Assembly (NCBI RefSeq): GCF_002025705.1
Contig: NZ_CP018846.1
Coordinates: forward strand, 2,533,501-2,597,500
Reading direction: 5' to 3'
Origin: Pseudomonas putida
GTDB taxonomy: Bacteria > Pseudomonadota > Gammaproteobacteria > Pseudomonadales > Pseudomonadaceae
DNA length: 64,000 bases
Position 1 is the stretch's first letter. Every line of letters begins with the position of its first letter. Position numbers and translations under genes: made by a program. Shown piece by piece: positions 1 to 8,765 of this stretch. The notes under the pieces are model-generated. The model had not been told where the DNA came from, made no database searches, and saw nothing but the letters and a program-made list of their open reading frames with translations.

Positions 1-677
1 AGGATATTGGCTGCCGGGATACGGCAGTTGTCGAAGGTCACCGCGCAGGTATCGGAGGCGCGGATACCCATCTTGTGTTCGCTGCGGTCGACCTTGAAGC
101 CTGGGTTGTCGGTGGGCACCAGGAACGCTGACAGGCCTTTCTTGCCCAGCTCCGGGTCGGTGACGGCGAAGACGATGGCCAAGCCGGCGCGGCGGGCGTT
201 ACTGACGAACTGCTTGGCCCCGTTGATCACCCATTCGCCATTGACCAGCTCGGCGCGGGTGCGCAGGTTGTGCGCTTCCGAGCCTGCCTGGGGCTCAGTC
301 AGGCAGAAGCAGCCGATCACCTCGCCAGTGGCCAGGCGCGGCAGCCAGGCCTGCTGCTGTTCAGCGGTGCCGTAGGCGAGCAGGGGGCCGCAGCCCACCG
401 AGTTGTGGATGCTCATCATCGCGCCGGTGGCGCCGCAACCGGCGGCGATTTCCTCGACCGCCAGGGCGTAGGCCACGTAGTCGGTATAGCTGCCGCCAAA
501 CGCCTCGGGCACGACCATGCCGAGCAGGCCGAGCTCGCCCATCTTGCGCACCACGCCATCGTCGATCCAGCCGGCTTTTTCCCAGGCCTGCGCATGCGGG
601 GCGATCTCGCCGCGGGCGAAGTCCCGGGCCATGTCGCGGATCATGATCTGCTCTTCGCTCAGTTCCAGGTCTTGCAT
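1..677 (-). CDS. acyl-CoA dehydrogenase, 3' end outside window
   Basis: This flavoenzyme would oxidise an acyl-CoA to the 2-enoyl-CoA in the cytoplasm. The visible 225 N-terminal residues start [10 protein letters not shown] and carry the acyl-CoA dehydrogenase N-terminal helical domain and the start of the middle beta domain, with the [10 protein letters not shown] segment and the [13 protein letters not shown] substrate/FAD-loop motif. The gene runs off the window start, so the C-terminal domain and catalytic Glu cannot be checked. It lies 16 bp downstream of a 3-hydroxyisobutyryl-CoA-hydrolase-like gene on the same strand, so the pair is probably one operon. That pairing suggests isobutyryl-CoA dehydrogenase in valine breakdown, which is inference; other short-branched substrates are possible. 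Confidence 0.9.
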   Translation of the reverse strand, partial: MQDLELSEEQIMIRDMARDFARGEIAPHAQAWEKAGWIDDGVVRKMGELGLLGMVVPEAFGGSYTDYVAYALAVEEIAAGCGATGAMMSIHNSVGCGPLLAYGTAEQQQAWLPRLATGEVIGCFCLTEPQAGSEAHNLRTRAELVNGEWVINGAKQFVSNARRAGLAIVFAVTDPELGKKGLSAFLVPTDNPGFKVDRSEHKMGIRASDTCAVTFDNCRIPAANI

Positions 678-693
678 CTGTGTACTCCCGGGC

Positions 694-1764
694 TCACAGG
701 CCTTCGAAGAATTGGTCGACCCGCTGGCGCGACAGCCCGGCCAGGGTTGGCGGGTTCCAGCGCGGCTGCTTGTCCTTGTCGATGATCAGGGCGCGTACGC
801 CCTCGATGATGTCGCCGTACTGGAACCACTGGCGGTCGATGTGCAGCTCCATGGCGAAGCAGTCTTCCAGCGTCAGGTGACGGCCGCGGCGCAGCATCTC
901 CAGGGTAACCGCCATGGCCAGTGGCGAGCGGCTTTCCAGCTGGTCGGCGGTGGCTACCGCCCACGGATGGCTGTCGCCGATGCTGACGGCGCGCAATTGC
1001 TCGATGATCGCCCCAAGGTCGGGCTGGGCGAAGAAGTGGTCGATGACCGGGCGCAGTTTTTCCAGTGGTGCGTCGTCCAGCACCTGGCTGCCAAGCTTGG
1101 CCAGCAGGTTCTGCAGGTCCTTGAGCGGATGTTCGCCGAAGCGCAGCTGGTCGAGGCCTTCATCAAGGGCAGCGAGCTTGTCGCTTGGCAGGTACCAGTC
1201 GGCCAGCCCGCAGTACAGGGCGTCGGCGGCCTGGATCTGGGTGCCGCTGACGCCCAGGTAGGTGCCCAGTTCGCCCGGGATGCGCGACAGGAAATAGCTA
1301 CCGCCGACGTCCGGGAAGTAGCCGATGCCGACCTCGGGCATGCCCAGGCGGCTGCGTTCGGTGACGATGCGCAGGTCGCAGCCCTGGGCCAGGCCCATGC
1401 CGCCGCCGAGGGTGAAACCGTCCATCAGCACCAGCACCGGCTTGCGGTAGCGGTGGATGACCAGGTCCAGGGCATATTCCTCGACGAAGAAGTCTTCGTG
1501 CAGGGTTTCGCCGGCCTTGTAACTGTCGTGCAGCGAGCGGATATCGCCACCGGCGCAGAAGCCCTTGGGGCCTTCGCCGCGCAGCACTACGGCCTGTACC
1601 TGCGGGTCTTCGGCCCATTGGTCGAAGTGTTGGCGCAGGTTGCGCACCATGTCCAGGGTCAGGGCGTTGAGGCCTGTAGGGCGGTTGAGGGTGAGGTGGC
1701 CAATCTGGTTGCGGACCTCGGCCAGTACATGAGCCGTTGCCGAGGTATGAGCGTGCGCGGTCAT
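694..1764 (-). CDS. enoyl-CoA hydratase/isomerase family protein, probable 3-hydroxyisobutyryl-CoA hydrolase
   Basis: A 356-aa crotonase-fold protein. Residues from about 14 carry the family start ([16 protein letters not shown]), an oxyanion-hole segment [23 protein letters not shown], and the acidic motif [12 protein letters not shown]. These, the 340-380 aa length and the C-terminal helical extension are typical of 3-hydroxyisobutyryl-CoA hydrolases rather than the roughly 260-aa hydratases. It would release 3-hydroxyisobutyrate from its CoA ester in valine catabolism. The start is supported by a GGGAG sequence about 6 bases upstream. The downstream acyl-CoA dehydrogenase gene follows after 16 bp, in line with a valine route. 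Substrate is inferred from family and context. Confidence 0.85.
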   Translation of the reverse strand: MTAHAHTSATAHVLAEVRNQIGHLTLNRPTGLNALTLDMVRNLRQHFDQWAEDPQVQAVVLRGEGPKGFCAGGDIRSLHDSYKAGETLHEDFFVEEYALDLVIHRYRKPVLVLMDGFTLGGGMGLAQGCDLRIVTERSRLGMPEVGIGYFPDVGGSYFLSRIPGELGTYLGVSGTQIQAADALYCGLADWYLPSDKLAALDEGLDQLRFGEHPLKDLQNLLAKLGSQVLDDAPLEKLRPVIDHFFAQPDLGAIIEQLRAVSIGDSHPWAVATADQLESRSPLAMAVTLEMLRRGRHLTLEDCFAMELHIDRQWFQYGDIIEGVRALIIDKDKQPRWNPPTLAGLSRQRVDQFFEGL

Positions 1765-2270
1765 CGCGTTCTCCCTGCTTTGTTATTGATTTTCCAAGTG
1801 AAGTCTGGAGTGCGCTGGAGGATCGCTGGATCCTGGCATGCGAATTTGCCTTGCACAATCGACAATTCTGCAGGGGCATCGTGCGTTTTTGCCTTGAGCC
1901 TTTCAGCGCTTGTGAAATCGAGCGCCGCCCGCGCGGCGCATCGCGGATAAATCCGCTCCTACATTTGTTGCAACGTACTGAACATATTACGCCATGGTCG
2001 CCAGCCCTGGCGCATGACTTGACCCTTACATACTGCTGACAACCATGGCTACACAGGCATGGCCACGTTGCAACAGATGTAGGAGCGGATTTATCCGCGA
2101 TGCGCCGCGCGGGCGGCGCTCGATCTCGAACCCCCTGAAAAACCATCGCCATGCACCACTAACGGCAAACCATTACTCCAAGCGTAACGAACAGCCCCCC
2201 AGCTTGATTGATCCCCCAATCCTGCTCGCCCTAATGTGCCCCCACGACAGCGAACCCGTGGAGTCACCCA
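1765..2270. other. 506-bp intergenic region with composite repeat
   Basis: This gap separates divergent transcription units and must hold the promoters of both the hydrolase operon (minus) and the mdc operon (plus). About 208 bp of it is the REP-containing composite element described separately. I see no convincing protein-coding gene and no clear promoter match. Confidence 0.6.
1917..2124. repeat. REPIN-like composite palindrome, copy A
   Basis: Two REP-like arms of about 47 bp lie in inverted orientation (1917-1963 and 2078-2124), each with the motif GCGGATAAATCCGCTCCTAC or its complement and a GC-rich GCGCCGCCCGCGCGGCGC segment. The spacer is itself partly palindromic (TTGCAACGT near 1970 and ACGTTGCAA near 2062). 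A second copy with the same layout and nearly the same length is at 33328-33568, so this is a dispersed element rather than a chance hairpin. Confidence 0.85.
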
Positions 2271-3932
2271 ATGACCATAACGAAGAATCCACCGCCGCAA
2301 TGGTCCAGGCGACGCGCCGAGAAGCAGCGCCGCCTGGACCGCGTCCGTCACCTGGCCGACGGTGTGGTGCTGCCCACCGAACGGATCGTCGAAGCCCTGG
2401 AACTGCTGATTGCCCCTGGCGACCGCGTGGTGCTCGAAGGCAACAACCAGAAGCAGGCCGACTTCCTCTCGCGCTCGCTGGCAAAGGCCGACCCCGAGCG
2501 CCTGCACGATCTGCACATGATCATGCCCAGCGTCAGCCGCGCCGAGCACCTGGACCTGTTCGAACGCGGCATCGCCCGCAAGCTCGACTTCTCCTTTGCC
2601 GGCCCGCAGAGCCTGCGTATCGGCCAACTGCTGGAAGACGGCCTGCTCGAAGTCGGCGCCATCCACACCTACATCGAGTTGTACTCGCGGCTGCTGGTCG
2701 ACCTGATCCCCAATGTCACGCTGGTCGCCGGCTTCATGGCCGACCGCGAGGGCAACCTGTACACCGGCCCCAGCACCGAAGACACCCCGGCGCTGGTCGA
2801 GCCAGCCGCCTTCAGCGACGGCCTGGTGATCGCCCAGGTCAACCAGCTGGTGGACCGCGTCGACGACCTGCCGCGGGTGGACATTCCGGCGTCCTGGGTC
2901 GACTTCGTGGTGGTCGCCGACCAGCCGTTCTACATCGAACCGCTGTTCACCCGCGATCCGCGCCACATCAAGCCGGTGCACGTGCTGATGGCGATGATGG
3001 CGATCCGCGGCATCTACGAGAAACACCAGGTGCAGTCGCTGAACCACGGCATCGGTTTCAACACCGCCGCCATCGAGCTGATCCTGCCCACCTATGGTGA
3101 GTCGCTGGGCCTCAAAGGCAAGATCTGCCGCAACTGGACCCTCAACCCGCACCCGACCCTGATCCCGGCCATCGAGACCGGCTGGGTCCAGAGCGTGCAT
3201 TGCTTTGGCACCGAGCTGGGCATGGAAGACTACATCGCCCAGCGCCCGGACGTGTTCTTCACCGGCCGCGACGGCTCGCTACGCTCCAACCGCATGATGT
3301 GCCAGCTGGCCGGGCAGTACGCGGTCGACCTGTTCATCGGCGCCACCTTGCAGGTCGATGGCGACGGCCATTCCTCGACCGTCACCCGCGGCCGCCTGGC
3401 AGGCTTTGGCGGGGCCCCGAACATGGGCCACGACCCGCGTGGCCGGCGCCACGCGACCCCGGCCTGGCTCGACATGACCGTGCCCGAGACCCTGCTCGAA
3501 CGTGGCCGCAAGCTGGTGGTGCAGATGGTCGAAACCTATCAGGAAGGCGGCAAGCCCACCTTCGTCGAAACCCTCGACGCTGTGGACGTGGCGAAGAAAG
3601 CCGGCATGCCCCTGGCGCCGGTGATGATCTATGGCGACGACGTCACCCACCTGCTCACTGAAGAAGGCATCGCCTACCTGTACAAGGCGCGTAGCCTGGA
3701 AGAGCGCCAGCAGATGATCGCTGCCGTGGCGGGTGTCACCGCCATCGGCTTGCGCCACGACCCCAAGGACACCCTGCGCATGCGCCAGCAAGGCCTGATC
3801 GCCTTGCCCGAGGATCTGGGCATTCGCCGTACCGATGCCAGCCGCGAGCTGCTTGCCGCGCGCAGCATCGCCGACCTGGTCGAGTGGTCCGGCGGCCTCT
3901 ACAACCCGCCCGCACGGTTCAGGAGCTGGTAA
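2271..3932 (+). CDS. mdcA: malonate decarboxylase alpha subunit, acetyl-ACP:malonate ACP transferase
   Basis: The 553-aa alpha subunit of the biotin-independent malonate decarboxylase. It swaps acetate for malonate on the acyl carrier subunit MdcC, giving malonyl-S-ACP, which MdcD-MdcE then decarboxylates back to acetyl-S-ACP. The length fits the family, and the sequence shows a CoA-transferase-like character with ENGSSS-free glycine-rich loops such as GFMADREGNLYTGPS and GFGGAPNMGHDPRGRRH. The start follows a GGAG at a usable distance. It is the first gene of an eight-gene plus-strand operon followed by the malonate transporter genes, and mdcB begins at the base after its stop codon. Confidence 0.97.
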   Translation: MTITKNPPPQWSRRRAEKQRRLDRVRHLADGVVLPTERIVEALELLIAPGDRVVLEGNNQKQADFLSRSLAKADPERLHDLHMIMPSVSRAEHLDLFERGIARKLDFSFAGPQSLRIGQLLEDGLLEVGAIHTYIELYSRLLVDLIPNVTLVAGFMADREGNLYTGPSTEDTPALVEPAAFSDGLVIAQVNQLVDRVDDLPRVDIPASWVDFVVVADQPFYIEPLFTRDPRHIKPVHVLMAMMAIRGIYEKHQVQSLNHGIGFNTAAIELILPTYGESLGLKGKICRNWTLNPHPTLIPAIETGWVQSVHCFGTELGMEDYIAQRPDVFFTGRDGSLRSNRMMCQLAGQYAVDLFIGATLQVDGDGHSSTVTRGRLAGFGGAPNMGHDPRGRRHATPAWLDMTVPETLLERGRKLVVQMVETYQEGGKPTFVETLDAVDVAKKAGMPLAPVMIYGDDVTHLLTEEGIAYLYKARSLEERQQMIAAVAGVTAIGLRHDPKDTLRMRQQGLIALPEDLGIRRTDASRELLAARSIADLVEWSGGLYNPPARFRSW

Positions 3933-4817
3933 ATGACGGCTTACGCAACCCCTGTAGGAGCGGCTTCAGCCGCGACAAGGCCAGCCCGGCAACCCCAGCT
4001 CTCCCTGGCTGAGCGCCTGGCCGATCTGGCAACCGAGGCCCTGATCGACGAAGCTGACCTGTCCCCCAAACCCGGCTTGGTCGACCGCCGCAGCAGCGGT
4101 GCCCACCCCGACATGACGCTGGCCCTGATGCACGCCTCGGCGTTGGCCTTGTGGCCCTGCCTGCGGCAAATGGCCGAGGCTGCGCAGAACCACGGCCAGA
4201 TCGGCCAGCCCCTGCGCATTGAGTTGGGCCGCATTGGCCGCGAAGGCGAAGCCGCCATGCTTGCCACAACAGGTGGCATCAACACCCACCGCGGCGCCAT
4301 ATGGGCGCTTGGCCTGCTGGTGGCTGCTCAAGCGCTGGATCCACAGGCCGAGCCCATGACCGTGGCGGCCCGTGCCGGTCGTATTGCCCTGATCGACGAC
4401 CCGGCAGCGCCCCAGCAACCCAGCCACGGCACTGCAGTGCGCCAGCGCTACGGCGCCAGCGGTGCCCGCGAACAAGCCCAGCAAGGTTTCCCCGCGGTGC
4501 TCGAACACGGCCTGCCGCAACTGCGCCGCAGCCGCGCCAACGGTGCCAGCGAAAGCCAGGCTCGGCTGGACGCCTTGCTGGCGATCATGGCCGCGCTCAG
4601 CGACACCTGTGTGCTCTGGCGCGCCGGCCCGCAAGGCCTGCAAACCCTGCAAGCAGGCGCCCGCGCGGTGCTCGATGCCGGTGGCTGCGCCACCTTGGAC
4701 GGCCGCCGCCAGTTACGCCAGCTGGACGCGCAACTGTTGCAACTGAACGCCTCACCGGGCGGCGCTGCCGATCTGCTGGCCGCCTGCCTGTTTCTCGACA
4801 AAGCCGGGAGCCTGTGA
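3933..4817 (+). CDS. mdcB: triphosphoribosyl-dephospho-CoA synthase
   Basis: This 294-aa protein makes 2'-(5''-triphosphoribosyl)-3'-dephospho-CoA from ATP and dephospho-CoA, the precursor of the MdcC prosthetic group. Family marks are [24 protein letters not shown] near residues 30-53, the [13 protein letters not shown] motif near 110, and the C-terminal DAGG segment. The ATG directly follows the mdcA stop and has an AGGAG about 7 bases upstream, which supports this start. Oddly, a complete REP core (3954-3975) lies inside the reading frame and encodes the VGAASAAT stretch at residues 8-15, so the first 20 or so residues are repeat-derived and probably not part of the fold. Confidence 0.95.
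   Translation: MTAYATPVGAASAATRPARQPQLSLAERLADLATEALIDEADLSPKPGLVDRRSSGAHPDMTLALMHASALALWPCLRQMAEAAQNHGQIGQPLRIELGRIGREGEAAMLATTGGINTHRGAIWALGLLVAAQALDPQAEPMTVAARAGRIALIDDPAAPQQPSHGTAVRQRYGASGAREQAQQGFPAVLEHGLPQLRRSRANGASESQARLDALLAIMAALSDTCVLWRAGPQGLQTLQAGARAVLDAGGCATLDGRRQLRQLDAQLLQLNASPGGAADLLAACLFLDKAGSL
3954..3975 (+). repeat. REP core inside the mdcB coding sequence
   Basis: The sequence starting GTAGGAGCGG and ending AGCCGCGA matches the REP core found in the intergenic spaces of this window, but here it lies in frame within codons 8-15 of mdcB. It forms a short GCGGCT/AGCCGC hairpin just after the start codon. Confidence 0.9.
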
Positions 4818-4818
4818 A

Positions 4819-5118
4819 ATGGAAACCCTGAACTTTCAATTCCCCGCCGCCGAGCCTGGGCGTGGCCGCACCTTGGTCGGCTGCGTCAGCTCCGGCGACC
4901 TGGAAGTGCTGATCGAGCCCGGCAACGCCGGCCGCCTGGACATCCAGGTGGTCACTTCGGTCAACGGCAGCAGCGCACGCTGGCTGCAGTTGTTCCAGCG
5001 CCTGTTCGATGGCCGCACGCTACCCGCCGTGAAGATCGACATCCACGACTTCGGCGCCACCCCTGGGGTCGTGCGCCTGCGCCTGGAGCAAGGTTTCGAG
5101 GAGATTGCCCATGACTGA
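4819..5118 (+). CDS. mdcC: malonate decarboxylase acyl carrier protein (delta subunit)
   Basis: A 99-aa acyl carrier subunit that carries the acetyl/malonyl group on a 2'-(5''-phosphoribosyl)-3'-dephospho-CoA arm. The motif SSGDLEVL places Ser25 at the position known to be modified in the Klebsiella subunit. It starts one base after the mdcB stop codon. Its end overlaps the mdcD start by 8 bp in the sequence ATGACTGA, as expected for coupled translation of complex subunits. Confidence 0.95.
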   Translation: METLNFQFPAAEPGRGRTLVGCVSSGDLEVLIEPGNAGRLDIQVVTSVNGSSARWLQLFQRLFDGRTLPAVKIDIHDFGATPGVVRLRLEQGFEEIAHD

Positions 5119-5959
5119 CATCGCCCGCCTGCTGCAAAGCCGCAGCTTCGTCGAACTCGGCGCCCGCCAGCGTGCCCGCGCCTTGCTCGACGCTGGCAGC
5201 TTCCGCGAACTGCTCGGCCCGTTCGACCGCCTGATGTCGCCGTGGTTGCCGCGTCAAGGCATCGTGCCCCAGGCCGATGACGGCGTGGTCATCGCCAAGG
5301 GCCTGCTGGCTGGCCGCCGTACCGTGATCGCCGCCATCGAAGGCGCGTTCCAGGGGGGCAGCATGGGTGAGGTGGGCGGTGCCAAGATCGCCGGTGCCCT
5401 GGAGCTTGCCATCGAGGACAACCGCAACGGTACGCCCACCTGCGCCGTGCTACTGCTGGAAACCGGTGGAGTGCGCCTGCAAGAGGCCAATCTTGGCCTG
5501 GCGGCTATTGCCGAAATCCAGGCGGCGATCGTCGAGCTTTGCGCCTATCAGCCGGTGATCGGCCTGATCGCAGGCTCGGTCGGCTGCTTTGGCGGCATGT
5601 CCATCGCGGCCGGGCTGTGCAGCCACTTGTTGGTCACCCGCGAAGCACGCCTGGGCCTCAATGGCCCGCAAGTGATCGAGCAGGAGGCCGGTATCGCCGA
5701 GTACGACGCCAAGGACCGCCCGTTCATCTGGAGCCTGACCGGTGGCGAACAACGCAACGCCAGCGGCCTGGTGGATGCCTATGTGGCTGACGACGTCGAC
5801 AGCATCCGCGAGCAATTGCTGCAACTGCTGGCCACGCCATCGGCCAACCGTGCCGGCCGCCATGCCTGGTACCAGGAGCGCCTGGCCAGACTGGGTGCCG
5901 ATTGCCCGCAACTGGATGCCGCCGCCGTGCGTGCCCTCTATCAAGGAGAAGCCCAATGA
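5111..5959 (+). CDS. mdcD: malonate decarboxylase beta subunit
   Basis: The 282-aa beta subunit, which with MdcE decarboxylates malonyl-S-ACP. It has the carboxyltransferase/crotonase-like fold signs: glycine-rich segments such as AFQGGSMGEVGGAKIAGALE, LLETGGVRLQEANLG and GSVGCFGGMSIAAG. I chose the ATG at 5111 (MTDIARLL), preceded by GAGGAGATT, over an in-frame TTG two codons earlier. It overlaps mdcC by 8 bp and mdcE by 4 bp (ATGA). Confidence 0.96.
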   Translation: MTDIARLLQSRSFVELGARQRARALLDAGSFRELLGPFDRLMSPWLPRQGIVPQADDGVVIAKGLLAGRRTVIAAIEGAFQGGSMGEVGGAKIAGALELAIEDNRNGTPTCAVLLLETGGVRLQEANLGLAAIAEIQAAIVELCAYQPVIGLIAGSVGCFGGMSIAAGLCSHLLVTREARLGLNGPQVIEQEAGIAEYDAKDRPFIWSLTGGEQRNASGLVDAYVADDVDSIREQLLQLLATPSANRAGRHAWYQERLARLGADCPQLDAAAVRALYQGEAQ

Positions 5960-6747
5960 ACCGTGCCCTGAACTGGCTGCCGGGTCTGGCCGGTGGCGAA
6001 CCATTGGCGGGTTATCCCGCCTCGCTGCAAGTGGTCGACGGCGAACTGGATAACCGCCTGGCACGTTTCATTGCCGTGGTACCGGATGCGCACAACCCGT
6101 TCCCACGGGCGCGCACTGGCGAAGTCGGCCTGCTTGAAGGCTGGGGCCTGGCCAAGGCCGTGAGCGATGCGCTCGCGTTGGACCGCGAAGGCGAGAAGCG
6201 GGCCATCGTCGCGCTCATCGATGTGCCGAGCCAGGCTTATGGCCGCCGTGAAGAAGCCCTGGGTATCCACCAGGCACTGGCCGGCGCCGTGCAGGCCTAC
6301 GCTCAGGCGCGGCTGGCAGGGCACCCGGTGATCGGCTTGCTGGTCGGCAAGGCCATGTCCGGCGCCTTTCTGGCGCACGGCTACCAGGCGCAACGGCTGA
6401 TCGCGCTGGATGACAGCGGGGTGATGGTACATGCCATGGGCAAGGCGGCGGCAGCGCGCATTACTCTGCGCAGTGTCGAACAGCTGGAGGCGCTGGCCGC
6501 CGAAGTGCCGCCGATGGCCTATGACCTCGCCAGCTATGCGTCACTGGGCTTGCTGTGGCGGCGCCTGCAGGTCGAGAGCGCCGACGCGCCAAGTGCCAGC
6601 GATATTGCGCAGGTGCGCGCCTGCCTGGCCGAGGCCGTACGTGATATTGGCCATTCGACTGACCTGAAATCGCGACTGGACGGTGTAAACCGCAGTGCCT
6701 CCCGTGACGTACGTGCCCGTTTGCGCAGCCAGTGGCAGGAGGCTTGA
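5956..6747 (+). CDS. mdcE: malonate decarboxylase gamma subunit
   Basis: The 263-aa partner of MdcD in the malonyl-S-ACP decarboxylase step. Recognisable stretches are FPRARTGEVGLLEGWGLAKA near residue 50, LIDVPSQAYGRREEALG, and the loop GLLVGKAMSGAFLAHGYQA that resembles carboxyltransferase oxyanion regions. The ATG at 5956 follows AAGGAGAAGCCCA and overlaps the mdcD stop as ATGA, so the longer in-frame extension upstream is not used. mdcG starts 1 base after its stop. Confidence 0.96.
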   Translation: MNRALNWLPGLAGGEPLAGYPASLQVVDGELDNRLARFIAVVPDAHNPFPRARTGEVGLLEGWGLAKAVSDALALDREGEKRAIVALIDVPSQAYGRREEALGIHQALAGAVQAYAQARLAGHPVIGLLVGKAMSGAFLAHGYQAQRLIALDDSGVMVHAMGKAAAARITLRSVEQLEALAAEVPPMAYDLASYASLGLLWRRLQVESADAPSASDIAQVRACLAEAVRDIGHSTDLKSRLDGVNRSASRDVRARLRSQWQEA

Positions 6748-6748
6748 G

Positions 6749-7363
6749 ATGAACTTGCCGCAGCCACATGACCTGCTCTGGGGCATGCCGCTGGCCGACT
6801 TGCCTGCCGATGCACCTGCCTGGGCCGTGCAGGTTCTGGTCGCCGGGCAGCCGGTGGTGGTGCGGCGTGCCGAATGCGCCGATGGCTGGGTGGCAGTAGG
6901 CGTGCGGGGGCAGGGGCGGGAACAGCGCCTGGGTGCGCTGATGCGCTTGCGCGATGTGCAGCGGCAACTGCGCCCAGAGGCACTGCGCTGGGCGGGTGAG
7001 AGCCCCTGGCCAGCCATGCAGGCACTGGCCTCGGTGACCCCCGTGCTCGATGCCTGCGGGCTGGCCTGGGGGCCGACGGGAGGTGTGGCTTACCAGTTGG
7101 CCACCGGTTGCATGGTCGTGCATGGCGCCAGTGACCTCGACCTGCTGGTGCGCACGCCACAATTCATGACGCGGGCCAAGGCAAAGGAGCTGCTGGACAT
7201 CCTCGATTGCGGCCCTTGTCGGATCGATATGCAACTGGAAACGCCTGCAGGTGCCTTGGCCCTGCGGGAGTGGGCGGGTGTTGCGCGCCGGGTCTTGCTC
7301 AAGTCAGCCCATGGCGCACGCCTGGTAGCGGACCCCTGGAACGCGCTGGAGTGTGCAGCGTGA
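6749..7363 (+). CDS. mdcG: phosphoribosyl-dephospho-CoA transferase (holo-ACP synthase)
   Basis: This 204-aa enzyme attaches the prosthetic group made by MdcB to Ser25 of MdcC. A nucleotidyltransferase-type motif HGASDLDLL places two candidate metal-binding aspartates at 129 and 131, in keeping with the CitX/MdcG family. The start ATG at 6749 is preceded by AGGAGGC and lies one base after the mdcE stop. Its stop overlaps the mdcH GTG start (GTGA). Confidence 0.93.
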   Translation: MNLPQPHDLLWGMPLADLPADAPAWAVQVLVAGQPVVVRRAECADGWVAVGVRGQGREQRLGALMRLRDVQRQLRPEALRWAGESPWPAMQALASVTPVLDACGLAWGPTGGVAYQLATGCMVVHGASDLDLLVRTPQFMTRAKAKELLDILDCGPCRIDMQLETPAGALALREWAGVARRVLLKSAHGARLVADPWNALECAA

Positions 7364-8280
7364 GCAGCCTGCTCGCCTTCCCTGGCCAGGGCGCGCAACA
7401 ACCAGGCATGCTGCAGCGCCTGCCAGAGGGCGCCTCGCTGCTGCTGGAAGAGGCCAGTGATGTGCTGGGCGAACAGGTATTGGCGCTGGACAGCACTCAG
7501 GCCTTGCAGTCGACCCGTGCCGTGCAGCTCTGCCTGCTGCTGGCCGGGGTGGCTTGGGCGCGCTGGCTGCTGCAGCGCAGCCCGGCAGCGGAGTACGTTG
7601 CCGGGCTGTCGATCGGCGCTTATCCCGCCGCAGTGACTGCCGGGGCCCTGGCGTTCGCCGATGCGGTGCGCCTGGTGGCGCTGCGCGGCGAGCTGATGCA
7701 ACGGGCCTACCCGCAGGGCTACGGCATGACCGCCCTCAGCGGGCTCGACTTGGGCAGTGTCGAACACTTGCTGGCTGAAGTGGGCGGTGAGGTGTACCTG
7801 GCCAACCTCAACAGCGACAACCAGATCGTCATCGCCGGCAGCGACACGGCCATGGCCGAAGTCGCCGCCAGGGCTCGCGCCCGCGGCCAGGGCGTTGCCA
7901 GGCGCCTGGCGGTAAGCGTGCCGTCGCACTGCACATTGCTCGACGGCCCGGCTCGCGAACTGGCGGCTGCCTTTGCCACCGTCGAGCTGCGCCGCCCGCG
8001 CATGACCTACCTGAGCGGCAGCAGTGCGCGGCCGATATTCGACCCACAACGCCTGCGCGAAGACCTGGCCGGCAACATGGCGCGGCTGATCGACTGGCGT
8101 GCTACGTTGCGCAACGCCTATGAACGCGGCGTGCGCCTGCACCTGGAAATGCCGCCGGGCAGCGTGCTCAGCGGCCTGGCCCGCCCGGTGTTCGAACAGG
8201 GCAGGGTGCTGGCCCTCGAAGCCACCCGCTGGGACACCGTCGACGCGCTGTTGCGCCAGGAGGTGGCCGACAACCGATGA
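7360..8280 (+). CDS. mdcH: malonyl-CoA:ACP transacylase (epsilon subunit)
   Basis: The 306-aa transacylase first loads malonate onto MdcC from malonyl-CoA, priming the decarboxylase cycle. It has the acyltransferase start LLAFPGQGAQQPGM, a nucleophile elbow GLSIG with Ser84, and the later SVPSHCTLL segment holding the probable catalytic His. The usual GHSxG His before the nucleophile is Leu here. The GTG start overlaps the mdcG stop by 4 bp. Longer in-frame starts inside mdcG are not plausible because the FabD-like N-terminus begins here. Confidence 0.94.
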   Translation: MSSLLAFPGQGAQQPGMLQRLPEGASLLLEEASDVLGEQVLALDSTQALQSTRAVQLCLLLAGVAWARWLLQRSPAAEYVAGLSIGAYPAAVTAGALAFADAVRLVALRGELMQRAYPQGYGMTALSGLDLGSVEHLLAEVGGEVYLANLNSDNQIVIAGSDTAMAEVAARARARGQGVARRLAVSVPSHCTLLDGPARELAAAFATVELRRPRMTYLSGSSARPIFDPQRLREDLAGNMARLIDWRATLRNAYERGVRLHLEMPPGSVLSGLARPVFEQGRVLALEATRWDTVDALLRQEVADNR

Positions 8281-8340
8281 CGGCGCTGTTACTCGAAGAA
8301 CAACAACAAGCAACTTCGACTCAAGCTGAGGACAACAACA

Positions 8341-8763
8341 ATGATCATCTATGGTGTGGCTCTGCTGGCGGTATGCACGCTGGCCGGCGTAATCGTCGGC
8401 GACTTCCTGGGCGTGCTGCTGGGCGTCAAATCCAATGTGGGCGGGGTTGGCATTGCCATGATCCTGCTGATCTGCGCACGGCTGTACATGCACCGCAATG
8501 GCGGCATGAGCAAGGAGTGCGAGTTCGGCGTCGGCTTCTGGGGCGCCATGTACATCCCGGTGGTGGTGGCCATGGCCGCCCAGCAGAACGTGGTCACCGC
8601 CCTGCACGGTGGGCCGGTGGCACTGCTGGCGGCGATCGGTGCGGTGCTGGTGTGCGGGCTGACCATTGCCGTGATCAGCCGCAGCCACCGCGGCGAGCCG
8701 TTGCCGGCGCCTGATGCGCCTGAAGCTGCCACTGCGCAGGTTGCCCCTGCAGGAGGGCGCTGA
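8341..8763 (+). CDS. madL: malonate transporter subunit MadL
   Basis: A 140-aa inner-membrane protein with about four hydrophobic segments; it starts MIIYGVALLAVCTLAGV and has the glycine-rich loop GVKSNVGGVGIAM. With MadM it forms a sodium-coupled malonate carrier known from Malonomonas, and the P. putida homologues are often called MdcL and MdcM. It follows mdcH after 60 bp and has a GAGG before the ATG. The C-terminal 25 residues are Ala/Pro-rich. Two bases separate it from madM. Confidence 0.93.
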   Translation: MIIYGVALLAVCTLAGVIVGDFLGVLLGVKSNVGGVGIAMILLICARLYMHRNGGMSKECEFGVGFWGAMYIPVVVAMAAQQNVVTALHGGPVALLAAIGAVLVCGLTIAVISRSHRGEPLPAPDAPEAATAQVAPAGGR

Positions 8764-8765
8764 TC

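Noticed and set aside
1917..2124. Composite repeat read as an insertion sequence
   Set aside because: It is non-coding, has no transposase gene and no clear target duplication; better seen as a REP-derived element.
5105..5110. TTG start for mdcD
   Set aside because: The ATG at 5111 has the better-placed GAGGAG site and the expected overlap with the mdcC stop.
7090..8688. A 532-codon minus-strand frame across mdcG, mdcH and madL
   Set aside because: The plus-strand genes have overlapping, motif-bearing frames; the minus frame has none.
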